DNA of 51,376 bases from Ga0077527 sp038144955 (GCA_038144955.1 JAYQOT010000011.1:1-51376); one strand, 5' to 3'. Shown: positions 9,167 through 17,896, numbered from the stretch's first letter. The notes: generated from the sequence alone by a model not told the origin. Translations and numbers: made by a program.

Positions 9167-9730
9167 ATGGGAGTGGTGAATGAAAATGAAGATGCGGTGA
9201 TTGCCGCGACCCGGCAATGGGTCGAGCAGGCGGTGATCGGCCTCAACCTGTGTCCGTTCGCGCGCGCAGTATACGCCGGCGACCGCATCCGCTACGTGGT
9301 CAGCGCGGCAGCCACGGCGGAAGCGCTGCTGCAGGCGCTGGCGGAGGAATTGCAGGTGTTGGCGGCCACCGACGAACGCGAAACCGAGACCACGCTGCTG
9401 ATCCATCCGCGGGTGATGGCTGATTTTCTCGATTTCAACGATTTCCTCGGGGTCGCCGACGTGCTGATCGCCGACCTCGGGCTGGAAGGTGTGCTGCAGG
9501 TGGCGAGTTTCCATCCGCAATACCAGTTCGCGGATACCAGGCCCGACGACGTCACCAATTGCAGCAACCGCTCGCCCTATCCGACGCTGCACCTGCTGCG
9601 CGAATCCAGCATCGAGCGCGCGGTCGCGGCGCATCCCGATACCGAGCGCATTTACCGCGACAATATCGAAACCCTGCGCCGGCTCGGCCGCGAGGGCTGG
9701 GAACGATTAATGTCGGGCGCGTCGCGCTAA
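9167..9730 (+). CDS. DUF1415 family protein
   Basis: A 187-residue cytosolic protein of usual family length. The conserved segments WVEQAVIGLNLCPFA, VASFHPQYQFADT, NRSPYPTLHLLRE and YRDNIETLRRLG are clear. No biochemical role is established that I know. It converges with the flavoprotein gene at 9733, with two bases between stops. Several GTG and ATG codons cluster at the N-terminus, so the exact start could be a few codons later. Confidence 0.88.
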   Translation: MGVVNENEDAVIAATRQWVEQAVIGLNLCPFARAVYAGDRIRYVVSAAATAEALLQALAEELQVLAATDERETETTLLIHPRVMADFLDFNDFLGVADVLIADLGLEGVLQVASFHPQYQFADTRPDDVTNCSNRSPYPTLHLLRESSIERAVAAHPDTERIYRDNIETLRRLGREGWERLMSGASR

Positions 9731-9732
9731 AG

Positions 9733-10641
9733 TTATTTCAGACGCGCGACAATGCCGTCCGCCGCGCGTTTCGCATCCGCCATCGCATCGGCGAGGCTGC
9801 CGCCGCAGCCGCTGCGTACCGCGCCGGCGGCCCACAGCCCGGGGAGCGCGGTCTCGAGGCTGTCGTTGGTGACCAGGCGGCCGGTCGCGTCGCGCTGCAC
9901 CGCGTCCGGCACGAAGGCGGCGTTGGGCTCGAGGCCGATGTAGGCGAAGATGCCGGCGCAGGGGATTTCCTCGCTGCCCTTGCCGTTGTTGATGCGCAGT
10001 TTCTCCACCATGTTGCCGCCGAGCACAGCTTCGACCGTGGTGCCGAAGCGCGTTTCAATTTTGTCGTTGGCGCTGACGTGGTCGATGAAATGCTGTTGGG
10101 CGCTGAAGGCCGCACCCCGATGCAGCAGCAGCACCTTGCCGCAGTACTGGGCCAGTACCAGCGCTTCCTGCAGTGCTGAATCGCCGCCGCCGACGACGGT
10201 AACGGTCTCGTTCTGGAACATCGGCCCATCGCAATCGGCGCATTTCGAAACGCCGCGACCCTCGAACTCGGCTTCTCCCGGTATGCCCAGGGTCTTGAGG
10301 CGTGCACCGCTGGCGACTATGATCTGGCGCGCGCGATAGCTGCCGTTCTCGGTGGTTACTGAAAATCCGCCATCCTTTCCGCTGATCGCGGTGACGGGTT
10401 CCTGGATGCTGGTGACACCGGCGTCGGCATTGGCCTGGGTCAGTTCCGCGGCAAATGCTGCGCCGCCGGCTTCGCCGCCGGGCGGAGCCGGATCAAGTTC
10501 GTTGACATTGATGACCAGGCCCCCGAACAGCTGTGCCTCGAAGGTGGCGGCGGAGAGGCCGTGGCGGGCGATTGCGCCGGCGGCGGTGAGTCCGGCGATG
10601 CCTTCGCCGATGATGATGACGTCAAATGCGGAATTCGGCAT
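9733..10641 (-). CDS. Thioredoxin-reductase-like FAD/NAD(P) oxidoreductase
   Basis: A 302-residue protein. An N-terminal dinucleotide site (GEGIAG), a redox CxxC at C134-A-D-C137 followed by DG, a second dinucleotide site (GGGDSALQEA) and a C-terminal GLWAAGAV segment give the layout of low-molecular-weight thioredoxin reductases. It is only nine bases downstream of selB on the same strand, so it probably ends the Grx-selA-selB transcript. A role in supplying electrons to the selenoproteins encoded nearby is plausible but inferred. The NAD(P) specificity cannot be told by eye. It could equally be a general thioredoxin reductase paralog. Confidence 0.85.
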   Translation of the reverse strand: MPNSAFDVIIIGEGIAGLTAAGAIARHGLSAATFEAQLFGGLVINVNELDPAPPGGEAGGAAFAAELTQANADAGVTSIQEPVTAISGKDGGFSVTTENGSYRARQIIVASGARLKTLGIPGEAEFEGRGVSKCADCDGPMFQNETVTVVGGGDSALQEALVLAQYCGKVLLLHRGAAFSAQQHFIDHVSANDKIETRFGTTVEAVLGGNMVEKLRINNGKGSEEIPCAGIFAYIGLEPNAAFVPDAVQRDATGRLVTNDSLETALPGLWAAGAVRSGCGGSLADAMADAKRAADGIVARLK

Positions 10642-10650
10642 GGTTCTCTT

Positions 10651-12669
10651 TCAATAACGTTTGTTGCGGAAAGGGGGGCGTTGCTGCGGTTTGTGTGCAG
10701 CCGGTTTCTGCTGCTGGGGCTTGGCGGTCGCACCAGGTGCAGGCGGAGGCGCCGGCTCTGCTGCACCGAGGATGGGTGCAAAGTCCTTGCGCATCTTGCG
10801 CGCATCACCAATGCGTTGCGTAATCTGCAGGCTGTCGAGAGTTTCAAGAATTTCGATGGCGAGGGTGCGGCCGATACCGGTCGCATCGCGGTACTGTGCC
10901 GCGGTGAACAGGCCGTTCGGTTGTCTGGTGCAGACGGCCTGCGCCGTGGCCGCCAGGACCGCCATGGTTGCCTTCAGGTAAAAACGTTCGGCGCCCACGC
11001 GGTAGAGATTGCCGGCCTTCATCTGGCGGTAGAGAAAATCCTTGAGCAGGGCATCCTTGAGTTTCAACTGTGGCGCGAGTTCGCGCAACGGCGGCGTATT
11101 GAATCCCGCGGACTGCAGCGCGGGCCGCACGGTTTCCCACATCTGCGCATCGGCACTGTTGGCCGTGGTGTCGTGCCCCGGAATGCGCGCGAGCGAGCTG
11201 TGGATTTCAATCCTGCGCTGGTCGACGAGCAGGCGCAGCAGGTGACCGAACATGTCGGTGTCGAGGTCCGGTGCCAGGGACTTGCGCAGCACCTCACTTT
11301 CGATGCCCCCGGCTTGCGGCAGTGCCTGATGGAATGCGCGTAATTGCTTGACCACCGCTTCGTGCAGATCGGCGATACGCTTGCCGGGAAGCGCGATCCT
11401 GCGCTCCTTTCCCAGCATGACCAGACCGGCCCGGGAATATTCCGCGGCGGCGACCTCCGGCAGCAGGTTGAAGATGGCCTCGAAATGGGCGGGGTCGACC
11501 GGCCGGCCGCCTGCTGCCAGCGCAGCCAGCGCGATGCCGGGATCGGCGGATTCCAGCGCGACGAGCATGGTATCGCGTGACTTGCCGCGCCGCATTTCCG
11601 GCGGCGCGGGATCAATCAGGGTGCCACCGCCGATGGTGCGCATGGCAGACTGGTCACGCAGTATGAAACGGTCGCCGTGCAGCGCCGAAACCGGATCGTC
11701 GAGAACCAGTCGGGCGATGATTTCAGCCCCCGGCGCCAGTGACTCACCGCGGCGCAGCGATACGCGCGCGGTAACGTCGGCGGTGCCCAGGTGCAGATGC
11801 ACCGGTGTCCAGTGCTTCAAGGGATGCTTTTCCCCCGCCAGCACGCTCAGCCGCACATCGAGTTTCCGCGTCGGCCGATGAATGGCCGCGCTCATGATCC
11901 AGTCGCCGCGGCGCACCGATTCGACATCGGTTCCGGTCAGGTTGAGAGCACAACGTTCGCCGGCACGAGCCTGCTCCGCTGCTTTGCCGTGGATCTGGAT
12001 ACCGCGCACCCTCACTTCGCGTCCTGCGGGCGAGATCAGCAGGCGGTCGCCACTGCGCACAATGCCGTTGAAAACCGTGCCCGTGACGACTGTACCGCTG
12101 CCGGCAATGCTGAATGCGCGGTCGATCGCATAGCGCATATGCTGTCCTTCGATACTGCGACCGCCGAGTGTCGCCGCTTGCTCAATCAGCATGGATTTCA
12201 GTTCAGCCATGCCCGAGCCGCTGATCGCTGAAGCGGGATGTATGGTGGCGTCGGCGAGCCGGGTCGGGGCGAGCAATGCACGGACCTGTGCCTTGACCTG
12301 CTCTATGCGGGGTGCTTCCACCCGATCGGTCTTGGTGATCACTGCGGCGCCGCGGCGGATGTGCAGCAAGTCGAGGATTTGCAGGTGTTCGATGGTCTGC
12401 GGCATTACGCCGTCGTCGGCGGCGACGATCAGCAATGCGAAATCAATGCCCGACACCCCGGCCAGCATGTTGCGGATGAAGCGTTCGTGTCCCGGGACAT
12501 CGACAAACCCGATCAGCCCGCCGCTCTCCAGTGGCAGGTAGGCGAAACCCAGGTCGATGGAGATGCCGCGCGCTTTTTCCTCGGGCAGGCGGTCGGTGTC
12601 GGTGCCGGTGAGTGTCTTCACCAGCAGCGTCTTGCCGTGGTCGATATGGCCCGCGGTAGCGATTATCAT
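10651..12669 (-). CDS. selB: Selenocysteine-specific elongation factor SelB
   Basis: A 672-residue GTPase, somewhat longer than the E. coli protein. The P-loop GHIDHGKT is at residues 7-14, followed by DVPGHERF and TKTD. These are the motifs of an EF-Tu-like GTPase whose opening (IIATAGHIDHGKTLLVKTLTG) is SelB-specific. The C-terminal third holds the winged-helix repeats that bind the SECIS hairpin, and ends in a basic, proline- and glutamine-rich tail. SelB carries Sec-tRNA to UGA codons followed by a SECIS. Its start overlaps the selA stop by four bases, showing translational coupling. Confidence 0.97.
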   Translation of the reverse strand: MIIATAGHIDHGKTLLVKTLTGTDTDRLPEEKARGISIDLGFAYLPLESGGLIGFVDVPGHERFIRNMLAGVSGIDFALLIVAADDGVMPQTIEHLQILDLLHIRRGAAVITKTDRVEAPRIEQVKAQVRALLAPTRLADATIHPASAISGSGMAELKSMLIEQAATLGGRSIEGQHMRYAIDRAFSIAGSGTVVTGTVFNGIVRSGDRLLISPAGREVRVRGIQIHGKAAEQARAGERCALNLTGTDVESVRRGDWIMSAAIHRPTRKLDVRLSVLAGEKHPLKHWTPVHLHLGTADVTARVSLRRGESLAPGAEIIARLVLDDPVSALHGDRFILRDQSAMRTIGGGTLIDPAPPEMRRGKSRDTMLVALESADPGIALAALAAGGRPVDPAHFEAIFNLLPEVAAAEYSRAGLVMLGKERRIALPGKRIADLHEAVVKQLRAFHQALPQAGGIESEVLRKSLAPDLDTDMFGHLLRLLVDQRRIEIHSSLARIPGHDTTANSADAQMWETVRPALQSAGFNTPPLRELAPQLKLKDALLKDFLYRQMKAGNLYRVGAERFYLKATMAVLAATAQAVCTRQPNGLFTAAQYRDATGIGRTLAIEILETLDSLQITQRIGDARKMRKDFAPILGAAEPAPPPAPGATAKPQQQKPAAHKPQQRPPFRNKRY

Positions 12670-14069
12670 CCGGCGATCTTCAATTGCCCGAGCTGTGCCA
12701 CGAATTCGTCCTCATGGTCGAGGCAGCGCAGATCGAAAACCAGTGCGCCGTCACGGATGTGACCGATTACCGGCACCGGCAACTCACGGAATGCGGCAGC
12801 GAGTTTGTTGAGATTGCCTTTTTTGCCGGCGGAGCGGATGGCGAGTGCGGCGCCGGGCAGCGAATCCACCGGTAATGCGCCACTGCCGATCTGTGATTTG
12901 CATTCGGCAATGTCGACCACCCACAGGTCTCCGAGTGCCGCTGCCAGTTTGGGCTGAAGGCGCGAGGCCTGCGCCACCATATCCTGGCGCGGGCGCGTCA
13001 GCCAGCGCAGCGCCGGCAGTTCCTCATGCAACCGTTCCGGATGCAGGTAGAGACGCAGTACGGCATCGAGCGCTGACAGCGTCAGCTTGTCGAGGCGCAG
13101 TGCGCGTTTCATCGGATTTTTCGCAATGCGCGCCATCAGGTCCTTGCGACCCACCAGCAAACCCGCCTGCGGTCCGCCGAGCAGCTTGTCGCCACTGAAG
13201 GTGACGACATCTGCGCCGCTGGCGAGCGCTTCGCGCGGGGTGGGTTCGTGGGGCAGGCCGTACTGTCCCAGATCGATCAGCGTTCCGCTGCCCAGATCGA
13301 TGATGAACGGCAGTCCGTGTTCATGCGCGAGGTCCGCCAGTTCGTTTTCCGCCACCGTGGCAGTGAAGCCCTGCACCACGTAGTTGCTGGTATGCACTTT
13401 CATGATGGCCGCAGTGCGCGGAGTGATGGCCTCGGCAAAATCCTTCAGGTGCGTGCGGTTGGTGGTGCCGACTTCGACCAGTTTCACGCCGGCGCGGGAC
13501 ATGATGTCGGGAATGCGGAAGGAGCCGCCGATCTCGATCAGTTCACCGCGCGACACCAGAACTTCCCTGCGCAGCGCGAGGGTGTTCAGCGCGAGGTAGA
13601 CGGCCGCCGCGTTGTTGTTGACGGCGACGGCTTTTTCCCCGCCGGTCAGCTCGATCAACCTGCGCTCGACATGGCTGTCCCGTTCACCGCGGGCACCAGT
13701 AGCCAGATCGAATTCGAGATTGACCGGATGGGTCATGGCCTCCATGACTGCGGCAGCGACGCTTTGCGGCATCACTGCGCGACCGAGGTTGGTGTGCAGC
13801 ACGGTGCCGGTGAGGTTGAACACCGATTTCAGTGACGGAGCTAGGGAAGCCTGCAACTGGCAGGCCAGTGATCCGAGGAATGCGGTTTCACTCCATGCGG
13901 CCGCTCCTGGTGCAGCGAGCCGGGCGCGCTCGGCGTCCAGCGCATCGCGCAGTACGGCGGTTACGCGGGTGCGCCCGTAAATTGCGACGAGATTGGTGAC
14001 CGCAGTGCTGGCCAGCAGGCGATCGACCGATGGCAACGCGCGACGCGCGGCTGTTGGGGGATTCACCAT
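12666..14069 (-). CDS. selA: L-seryl-tRNA(Sec) selenium transferase SelA
   Basis: A 467-residue PLP enzyme of standard length. The PLP lysine is K295 in TFSGDKLLGGPQAG, the same number as in E. coli SelA. The N-terminal segment NLTGTVLHTNLGRA and the GTTNRTHLKDF motif are family hallmarks. It converts Ser-tRNA(Sec) to Sec-tRNA(Sec) using selenophosphate. Upstream lies the glutaredoxin selenoprotein gene, 167 bases away; this gap holds an AT-rich stretch (about 14213-14240) that could contain a selAB promoter. selB follows with a four-base overlap. No selD is seen in the window. Confidence 0.97.
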   Translation of the reverse strand: MVNPPTAARRALPSVDRLLASTAVTNLVAIYGRTRVTAVLRDALDAERARLAAPGAAAWSETAFLGSLACQLQASLAPSLKSVFNLTGTVLHTNLGRAVMPQSVAAAVMEAMTHPVNLEFDLATGARGERDSHVERRLIELTGGEKAVAVNNNAAAVYLALNTLALRREVLVSRGELIEIGGSFRIPDIMSRAGVKLVEVGTTNRTHLKDFAEAITPRTAAIMKVHTSNYVVQGFTATVAENELADLAHEHGLPFIIDLGSGTLIDLGQYGLPHEPTPREALASGADVVTFSGDKLLGGPQAGLLVGRKDLMARIAKNPMKRALRLDKLTLSALDAVLRLYLHPERLHEELPALRWLTRPRQDMVAQASRLQPKLAAALGDLWVVDIAECKSQIGSGALPVDSLPGAALAIRSAGKKGNLNKLAAAFRELPVPVIGHIRDGALVFDLRCLDHEDEFVAQLGQLKIAG

Positions 14070-14236
14070 GGCGGCGTGGCCAGGTGAAGTGGCGATCGGA
14101 TCATCACAGGCTCGGAGGGGCGTAGGGGTTGAATCAAGGTGCAGCGAAGGCGCAGTTTAGCCCATGCCCTCAACGGGAAAAAATGCTGCCCTCGGTGGCG
14201 GGCGGCAAACTTATATAAATATATGATTTATAACAA

Positions 14237-15007
14237 TTATTCCCAGAGCCGCTCAGGCAGTGGCAAGCCCGCGAGATCCTCGGCGGTGAGTTTGCGGTCC
14301 GGGGTGATGCCATGGCGTTCGAGTACCGCGGCAAGCTGGCGGGCGTGCTGCGCGCTGTGCCAGGTTGAACGTTCATAGAGCATGTGGATCGGCTGCATGC
14401 CGAAGAACGTCTTGATTTTCTGCTGGCAGGATTTGTCGGCAAGGTTCTGCCACCATTTTTCCAGCCTCGCGATGATGGTGTCGCCGTAACGGGCGATTTC
14501 TTCACCACTCATGAAGGTTCCGTCCTTGGGCGGGACGTTGGCAAGCTGTGTCGCGTATTCGACGCCGTCTTCGACCGACTCGAGGAAGGCTTCGCCGATA
14601 CGGAAGACATGATGACCCATCAGCCGGACGGAGCGGTCGCGGTTGTCGATCACGCGCTCAGTCAGTTTGTCGTCCGGCATCTGGCGCAGGAATCGCTGTG
14701 TGGCGCGCAACACCAGTATCCAGCGCTTGATCAGTTCTTCCGGGGGCAGGGGCTGGTGGCCGGTGCCCTGCAGCCCGACGAATTCTGCGACGTCTTCGAG
14801 ATTCTGGCCGAATACGTATTGTTCCCCCCTGGCGACCACGGGGACATTGCGTACGCCGAATTTCAACAGACGTTCGCGACCCTGGGGATCATTCAGCACG
14901 TCAATGGCGATGAAATCTATTTTCTTGCGCGAAAGAAACTCTTTCGCCCGCAGACAACTGCTTCACCCGGGCTGGGTGAACAAAACAAACGGTTCGGTGG
15001 CGCCCAT
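14237..15007 (-). CDS. Glutaredoxin-like selenoprotein (UxxC) with C-terminal DinB-like domain
   Basis: Read through one in-frame TGA (14963-14965) this is a 256-residue protein from an ATG at 15007. The N-terminus MGATEPFVLFTQPG-U15-SSC18 followed by LRAKEFL is a glutaredoxin fold, with UGA at the first Cys of CPxC-type sites. The cis-proline segment VRNVPVVA follows at the expected distance. Residues 105-256 resemble a DinB/YfiT-type four-helix domain (MLYERSTWHSAQHARQL). Without read-through the frame would start at 14899 and lose the active site. A 7-bp hairpin begins 15 nt after the TGA. It lies just upstream of selA on the same strand. Grx-like selenoproteins are known from selenoproteome surveys; the function of this fusion is not known to me. 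Confidence 0.9.
14926..14952 (-). promoter_or_regulatory. Bacterial SECIS hairpin of the Grx-like selenoprotein
   Basis: On the minus strand a perfect 7-bp stem GCGAAAG / CTTTCGC closes an AGTTT loop (14929-14947), and an outer TGC/GCA pairing extends it across a two-base bulge. The stem starts 15 nt after the UGA. G is second in the loop, which fits the bacterial SECIS pattern of a G near the start of a small apical loop. Confidence 0.8.
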
Positions 15008-15121
15008 GTGTGCTCTCCAGGCAGGCGGTGAAAACAAGTCGCCTAGCGTACGTTCGGGCAGCACCGGGAGTCAAGGATGGCGGTGCTATAATCGCGCGCT
15101 TTTTCCTGCATCCAACTCCAC

Positions 15122-15730
15122 ATGATGAAGCTGATCGGGACCCCGACGAGTCCTTATACCCGTAAAGCGCGCGTTGCCTTGATCGAGAAGCGGCTCGAGT
15201 GCGAGTTTGTCAATGACGCACCGAATACGCCGTCGAGTACGGTGGCGAACCTGAATCCGCTGGGCAAGATCCCGGTGCTGGTGCTGGATGATGAAAGCAC
15301 CCTGTTTGATTCACGCGTGATCGTGGAGTACCTGGACAGCGCAAGTCCCGGCAACCGGCTCATTCCGGAAGAGAAGCGCCCGCGCATACACGTGCGGCGC
15401 TGGGAGGCGCTGGCCGATGGTTGTACCGATGCGGCGGTGGCCATATTTGTCGAGCGGCGCAGGCCCGAAACCCAACAGTCCCCGGACTGGATTGCCCGTC
15501 AGCAGGGCAAGGTTGATCGCGCGCTGCAGGAGATGGCCGATGAACTGGCGGCAAAGCCGTGGTGCGCCGGCGATTTCTTCACGCTCGCTGACATCGCCGT
15601 CGGCTGCTGCCTGGGATTTCTCGACCTGCGCCTGCCCGACCAGCCCTGGCGGCGCAGCCACCCGAATCTGGCGCGGCTGGCGGAAAAACTGTCCCAGCGG
15701 CAATCGTTCCGGGATACTGTGCCGGCTTGA
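15122..15730 (+). CDS. Glutathione S-transferase family protein
   Basis: A 202-residue protein. The thioredoxin-fold N-domain (KLIGTPTSPYTRKARVAL, NPLGKIPVL, and LFDSRVIVEYLD with the glutathione gamma-glutamyl site) is followed by an all-helical C-domain with FFTLADIAVGCCLGFLDLR. The serine in SPYTRK is the likely catalytic residue, as in many bacterial GSTs. It may begin at 15122 or at the next ATG, 15125. It is divergent from the Grx-type selenoprotein gene and shares a 114-base promoter region with it. The stop abuts that of mnmA. Confidence 0.9.
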   Translation: MMKLIGTPTSPYTRKARVALIEKRLECEFVNDAPNTPSSTVANLNPLGKIPVLVLDDESTLFDSRVIVEYLDSASPGNRLIPEEKRPRIHVRRWEALADGCTDAAVAIFVERRRPETQQSPDWIARQQGKVDRALQEMADELAAKPWCAGDFFTLADIAVGCCLGFLDLRLPDQPWRRSHPNLARLAEKLSQRQSFRDTVPA

Positions 15731-16882
15731 TCAGCGCGCGGCGCCGCCGATGGCATCCGGCGGGCAGTCGGTTTCACTCAGAGCGGGGGGCGCCTGGCGC
15801 GCGGATTCGATGATCCCGCCGCCTATGCATACCCTGCTTTCGTAAACAACCACGGACTGTCCCGGGGTCACAGCCCACTGGTTTTCGGCGAAATCGACCA
15901 CGCAGTTCGCGGATGACACCGATGCCAGCGAGCATGCCGCATCCTGCTGGCGGTAGCGCGTCTTGGCGCTGTAAACCCATTGCGTTCGCGGTGGTTCGCC
16001 GCTGATCCAGTTGAGGCTCACTGCCTGCAGTTGATCGGCAAGCAGGCGCGGGTGGTCATGTCCCTGCACGACCACCAGCCGGTTGTGGCGCATATCCTTC
16101 TCCGCGACATACCAGGCATCGCCATCGCCATGGCGCGTGCCGCCGATGCCCAGTCCCTGGCGTTGTCCCAGCGTGTAGAACATCAGCCCCATGTGCTTGC
16201 CGATTTTGACGCCTTCAGGAGTGACGATATCCCCGGGGTTGGCCGGGAGGTAGCGGTTGAGGAATTCGCGGAACGGCCGCTCGCCGATGAAACAGATTCC
16301 GGTTGAATCCTTCTTGTCGTGGTTGGGCAGGCCTTCGCGGCGTGCGATTTCGCGCACCTCCCGCTTGTAGAGCGTTCCCAGCGGGAATGCGGTTTTGGCC
16401 AGCTGCTGCTGGTTGAGGCGATAGAGAAAATAACTCTGGTCTTTGGTGCCGTCTTCGGCTTTCAGCAACTGATGCAGGCCATCGACTTCACGGACCTGTG
16501 CATAGTGGCCGGTGGCGATACGGTCCGCGCCGAGGTTCATCGCGTGATCGAGAAAGGCCTTGAACTTGATCTCGGCATTGCACAGCACGTCCGGATTTGG
16601 CGTGCGGCCCGCCTTGTATTCGCTGAGGAATTCGCTGAATACGCGGTCCTTGTATTCGGTGCTGAAATTGACGGCCTCGATTTCGATGCCGATACGGTCT
16701 GCCACTGCCACGGCGTCAATCAGGTCCTGGCGCGAAGTGCAGTACTCGTCGGTATCGTCGTCCTCCCAGTTTTTCATGAACAGGCCGACCACGTCGTGTC
16801 CTTGTTGCTTCAGCAGCAGTGCGGCCACCGATGAATCGACTCCACCTGACATCCCGACTACGATTTTTTCTCTGGTGGCCAT
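15731..16882 (-). CDS. mnmA: tRNA-specific 2-thiouridylase MnmA
   Basis: A 383-residue protein, full length. The PP-loop SGGVDSSVAA is at the N-terminus. The catalytic cysteines are C101 (PDVLCNAEIKF) and C197 (STGICFIGERPF). It adds sulfur to U34 of Lys, Glu and Gln tRNAs. The C-terminal barrel domain is complete, with a hydrophilic tail. It follows the Nudix gene by three bases, so the two form an operon, as is common in beta- and gammaproteobacteria. The stop touches that of the convergent GST gene. Confidence 0.97.
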   Translation of the reverse strand: MATREKIVVGMSGGVDSSVAALLLKQQGHDVVGLFMKNWEDDDTDEYCTSRQDLIDAVAVADRIGIEIEAVNFSTEYKDRVFSEFLSEYKAGRTPNPDVLCNAEIKFKAFLDHAMNLGADRIATGHYAQVREVDGLHQLLKAEDGTKDQSYFLYRLNQQQLAKTAFPLGTLYKREVREIARREGLPNHDKKDSTGICFIGERPFREFLNRYLPANPGDIVTPEGVKIGKHMGLMFYTLGQRQGLGIGGTRHGDGDAWYVAEKDMRHNRLVVVQGHDHPRLLADQLQAVSLNWISGEPPRTQWVYSAKTRYRQQDAACSLASVSSANCVVDFAENQWAVTPGQSVVVYESRVCIGGGIIESARQAPPALSETDCPPDAIGGAAR

Positions 16883-16885
16883 CGG

Positions 16886-17347
16886 TCAGTTGTAGTGGTG
16901 AATCAGTTCCAGGGGGAAACGCCGGCCTGCAAGGTGATCCTCAACGCACTGCAACAGCAACGGGCTGCGATGGAGATTTTGTTTGGCGCGGATTTCCTCG
17001 ACCGGCATCCACAGTGCGCGGAGGATTCCCTCATCCAGGGGTTGCCGGGGGTGATGGTCTGCGATATCCCCGGTGAAGGCAAAGCGCAGGTAGGTCACGT
17101 TGTCGCCTGGATGACGGTATTGGTAGACGCCGAGCAGGGCAGTGGGCGTGAATACCCAAGCGGTTTCTTCGCGGGTTTCGCGAATCACGGCTTCGATCAG
17201 GGATTCACCAGGTTCCAGATGCCCTGCGGGCTGGTTGTAACGTATGCCCTGGCTGGTTTCTTCCTCAACCAGCAGAAAACGGTCCTGGTCAGTGACGACT
17301 GCAGCGACCGTGACATTGGGTTTCCAGAGGTGTTCATTGCTGCTCAT
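16886..17347 (-). CDS. nudJ: Nudix hydrolase (NudJ-like phosphatase)
   Basis: A 153-residue protein. The Nudix box GHLEPGESLIEAVIRETREE (residues about 42-61) holds the metal-binding REtrEE core. The start WKPNVTVAAVVTDQDRFLLVEE and the position just upstream of mnmA match NudJ, a phosphatase acting on thiamine and nucleoside pyrophosphates. The assignment to NudJ rests on order and similarity by eye; the substrate is not shown. Confidence 0.9.
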   Translation of the reverse strand: MSSNEHLWKPNVTVAAVVTDQDRFLLVEEETSQGIRYNQPAGHLEPGESLIEAVIRETREETAWVFTPTALLGVYQYRHPGDNVTYLRFAFTGDIADHHPRQPLDEGILRALWMPVEEIRAKQNLHRSPLLLQCVEDHLAGRRFPLELIHHYN

Positions 17348-17388
17348 GGGTGCATTTTAACGGGCATGGTCGAGGAGTCCAGACCATG

Positions 17389-17413
17389 AAAAAAGCAGGG
17401 CCGTGGCCCTGCT
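17389..17413 (-). terminator. Terminator of mini-protein gene 1
   Basis: A 9-bp stem (AGCAGGGCC / GGCCCTGCT) with a GT loop; on the minus strand it ends in a run of T (plus-strand A run at 17389-17394). It sits about 25 bases after the stop of the small gene at 17437. Confidence 0.85.
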
Positions 17414-17436
17414 TTTCGAGATTTGGTGCCGATATT

Positions 17437-17574
17437 TTATTTCTTGTCTTTCTTGGCTTTCTTTTTGTCCTTCTTTTCTTCTTTTTTCACATCCTTCTTG
17501 TCAGCCGAAAACACAGGTGCTGCAGCCACCGAAGCAAATACACCGGCCATTACCAGCGCAAGCAGTTTTTTCAT
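17437..17574 (-). CDS. Lysine-rich secreted mini-protein 1 (45 aa)
   Basis: A 45-residue reading frame starting at ATG 17574 with a strong GGGAGGAAAC ribosome site, and with its own terminator. It opens with a signal peptide (MKKLLALVMAGVFASVAAAP), and the remaining 20 or so residues are almost only Lys, Asp and Glu. I recognise no family. A very similar gene lies 167 bases upstream at 17741-17896, so this is a tandem pair. A basic, probably unstructured periplasmic peptide is the likely product. Confidence 0.75.
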   Translation of the reverse strand: MKKLLALVMAGVFASVAAAPVFSADKKDVKKEEKKDKKKAKKDKK

Positions 17575-17694
17575 GTTTCCTCCCTGGTTGTAAAAGGCAG
17601 AGGCCGCTTCCGGCCCGCCGCTCGTTCAGAGCGCGCATACATTATCTGACGCCCCCATAAATGACAAGTGGTGCATTTGGGTGCAATCCAGGGC

Positions 17695-17722
17695 AAAAAA
17701 AAGCAGGGCTAAGCGCCCTGCT
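17695..17722 (-). terminator. Terminator of mini-protein gene 2
   Basis: A hairpin with AGCAGGGC and GCCCTGCT arms and a short central loop; the minus strand ends in eight T residues (plus-strand A run from 17695). The arm AGCAGGGC is the same as in the terminator of gene 1, so the duplication included the terminator. Confidence 0.82.
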
Positions 17723-17740
17723 TCTGGTGCCAGAAGAAGA

Positions 17741-17896
17741 TTACTTCTTGTCTTCTTTCTTGGCGTCTTTCTTGGCTTTCTTCTCGCCTTTTTTCTCTTC
17801 CTTCTTCACTTCTTTCTTCTCTTCAGCGGCGATCGCCGGGGCAACAGCAACGGTGGCGAACACGGCGGCGATGATGGCAGCAATCAGTTTTTGCAT
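17741..17896 (-). CDS. Lysine-rich secreted mini-protein 2 (51 aa)
   Basis: A 51-residue frame from ATG 17896 preceded by GAGGAAATC. The signal peptide (MQKLIAAIIAAVFATVAVAP, then AIAA) is followed by about 27 residues of KKE/KKD repeats. Layout, size and terminator match the 45-aa gene at 17437-17574. Both are too short for most gene callers. No known function; local clustering and separate terminators suggest each is expressed on its own. Confidence 0.75.
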   Translation of the reverse strand: MQKLIAAIIAAVFATVAVAPAIAAEEKKEVKKEEKKGEKKAKKDAKKEDKK

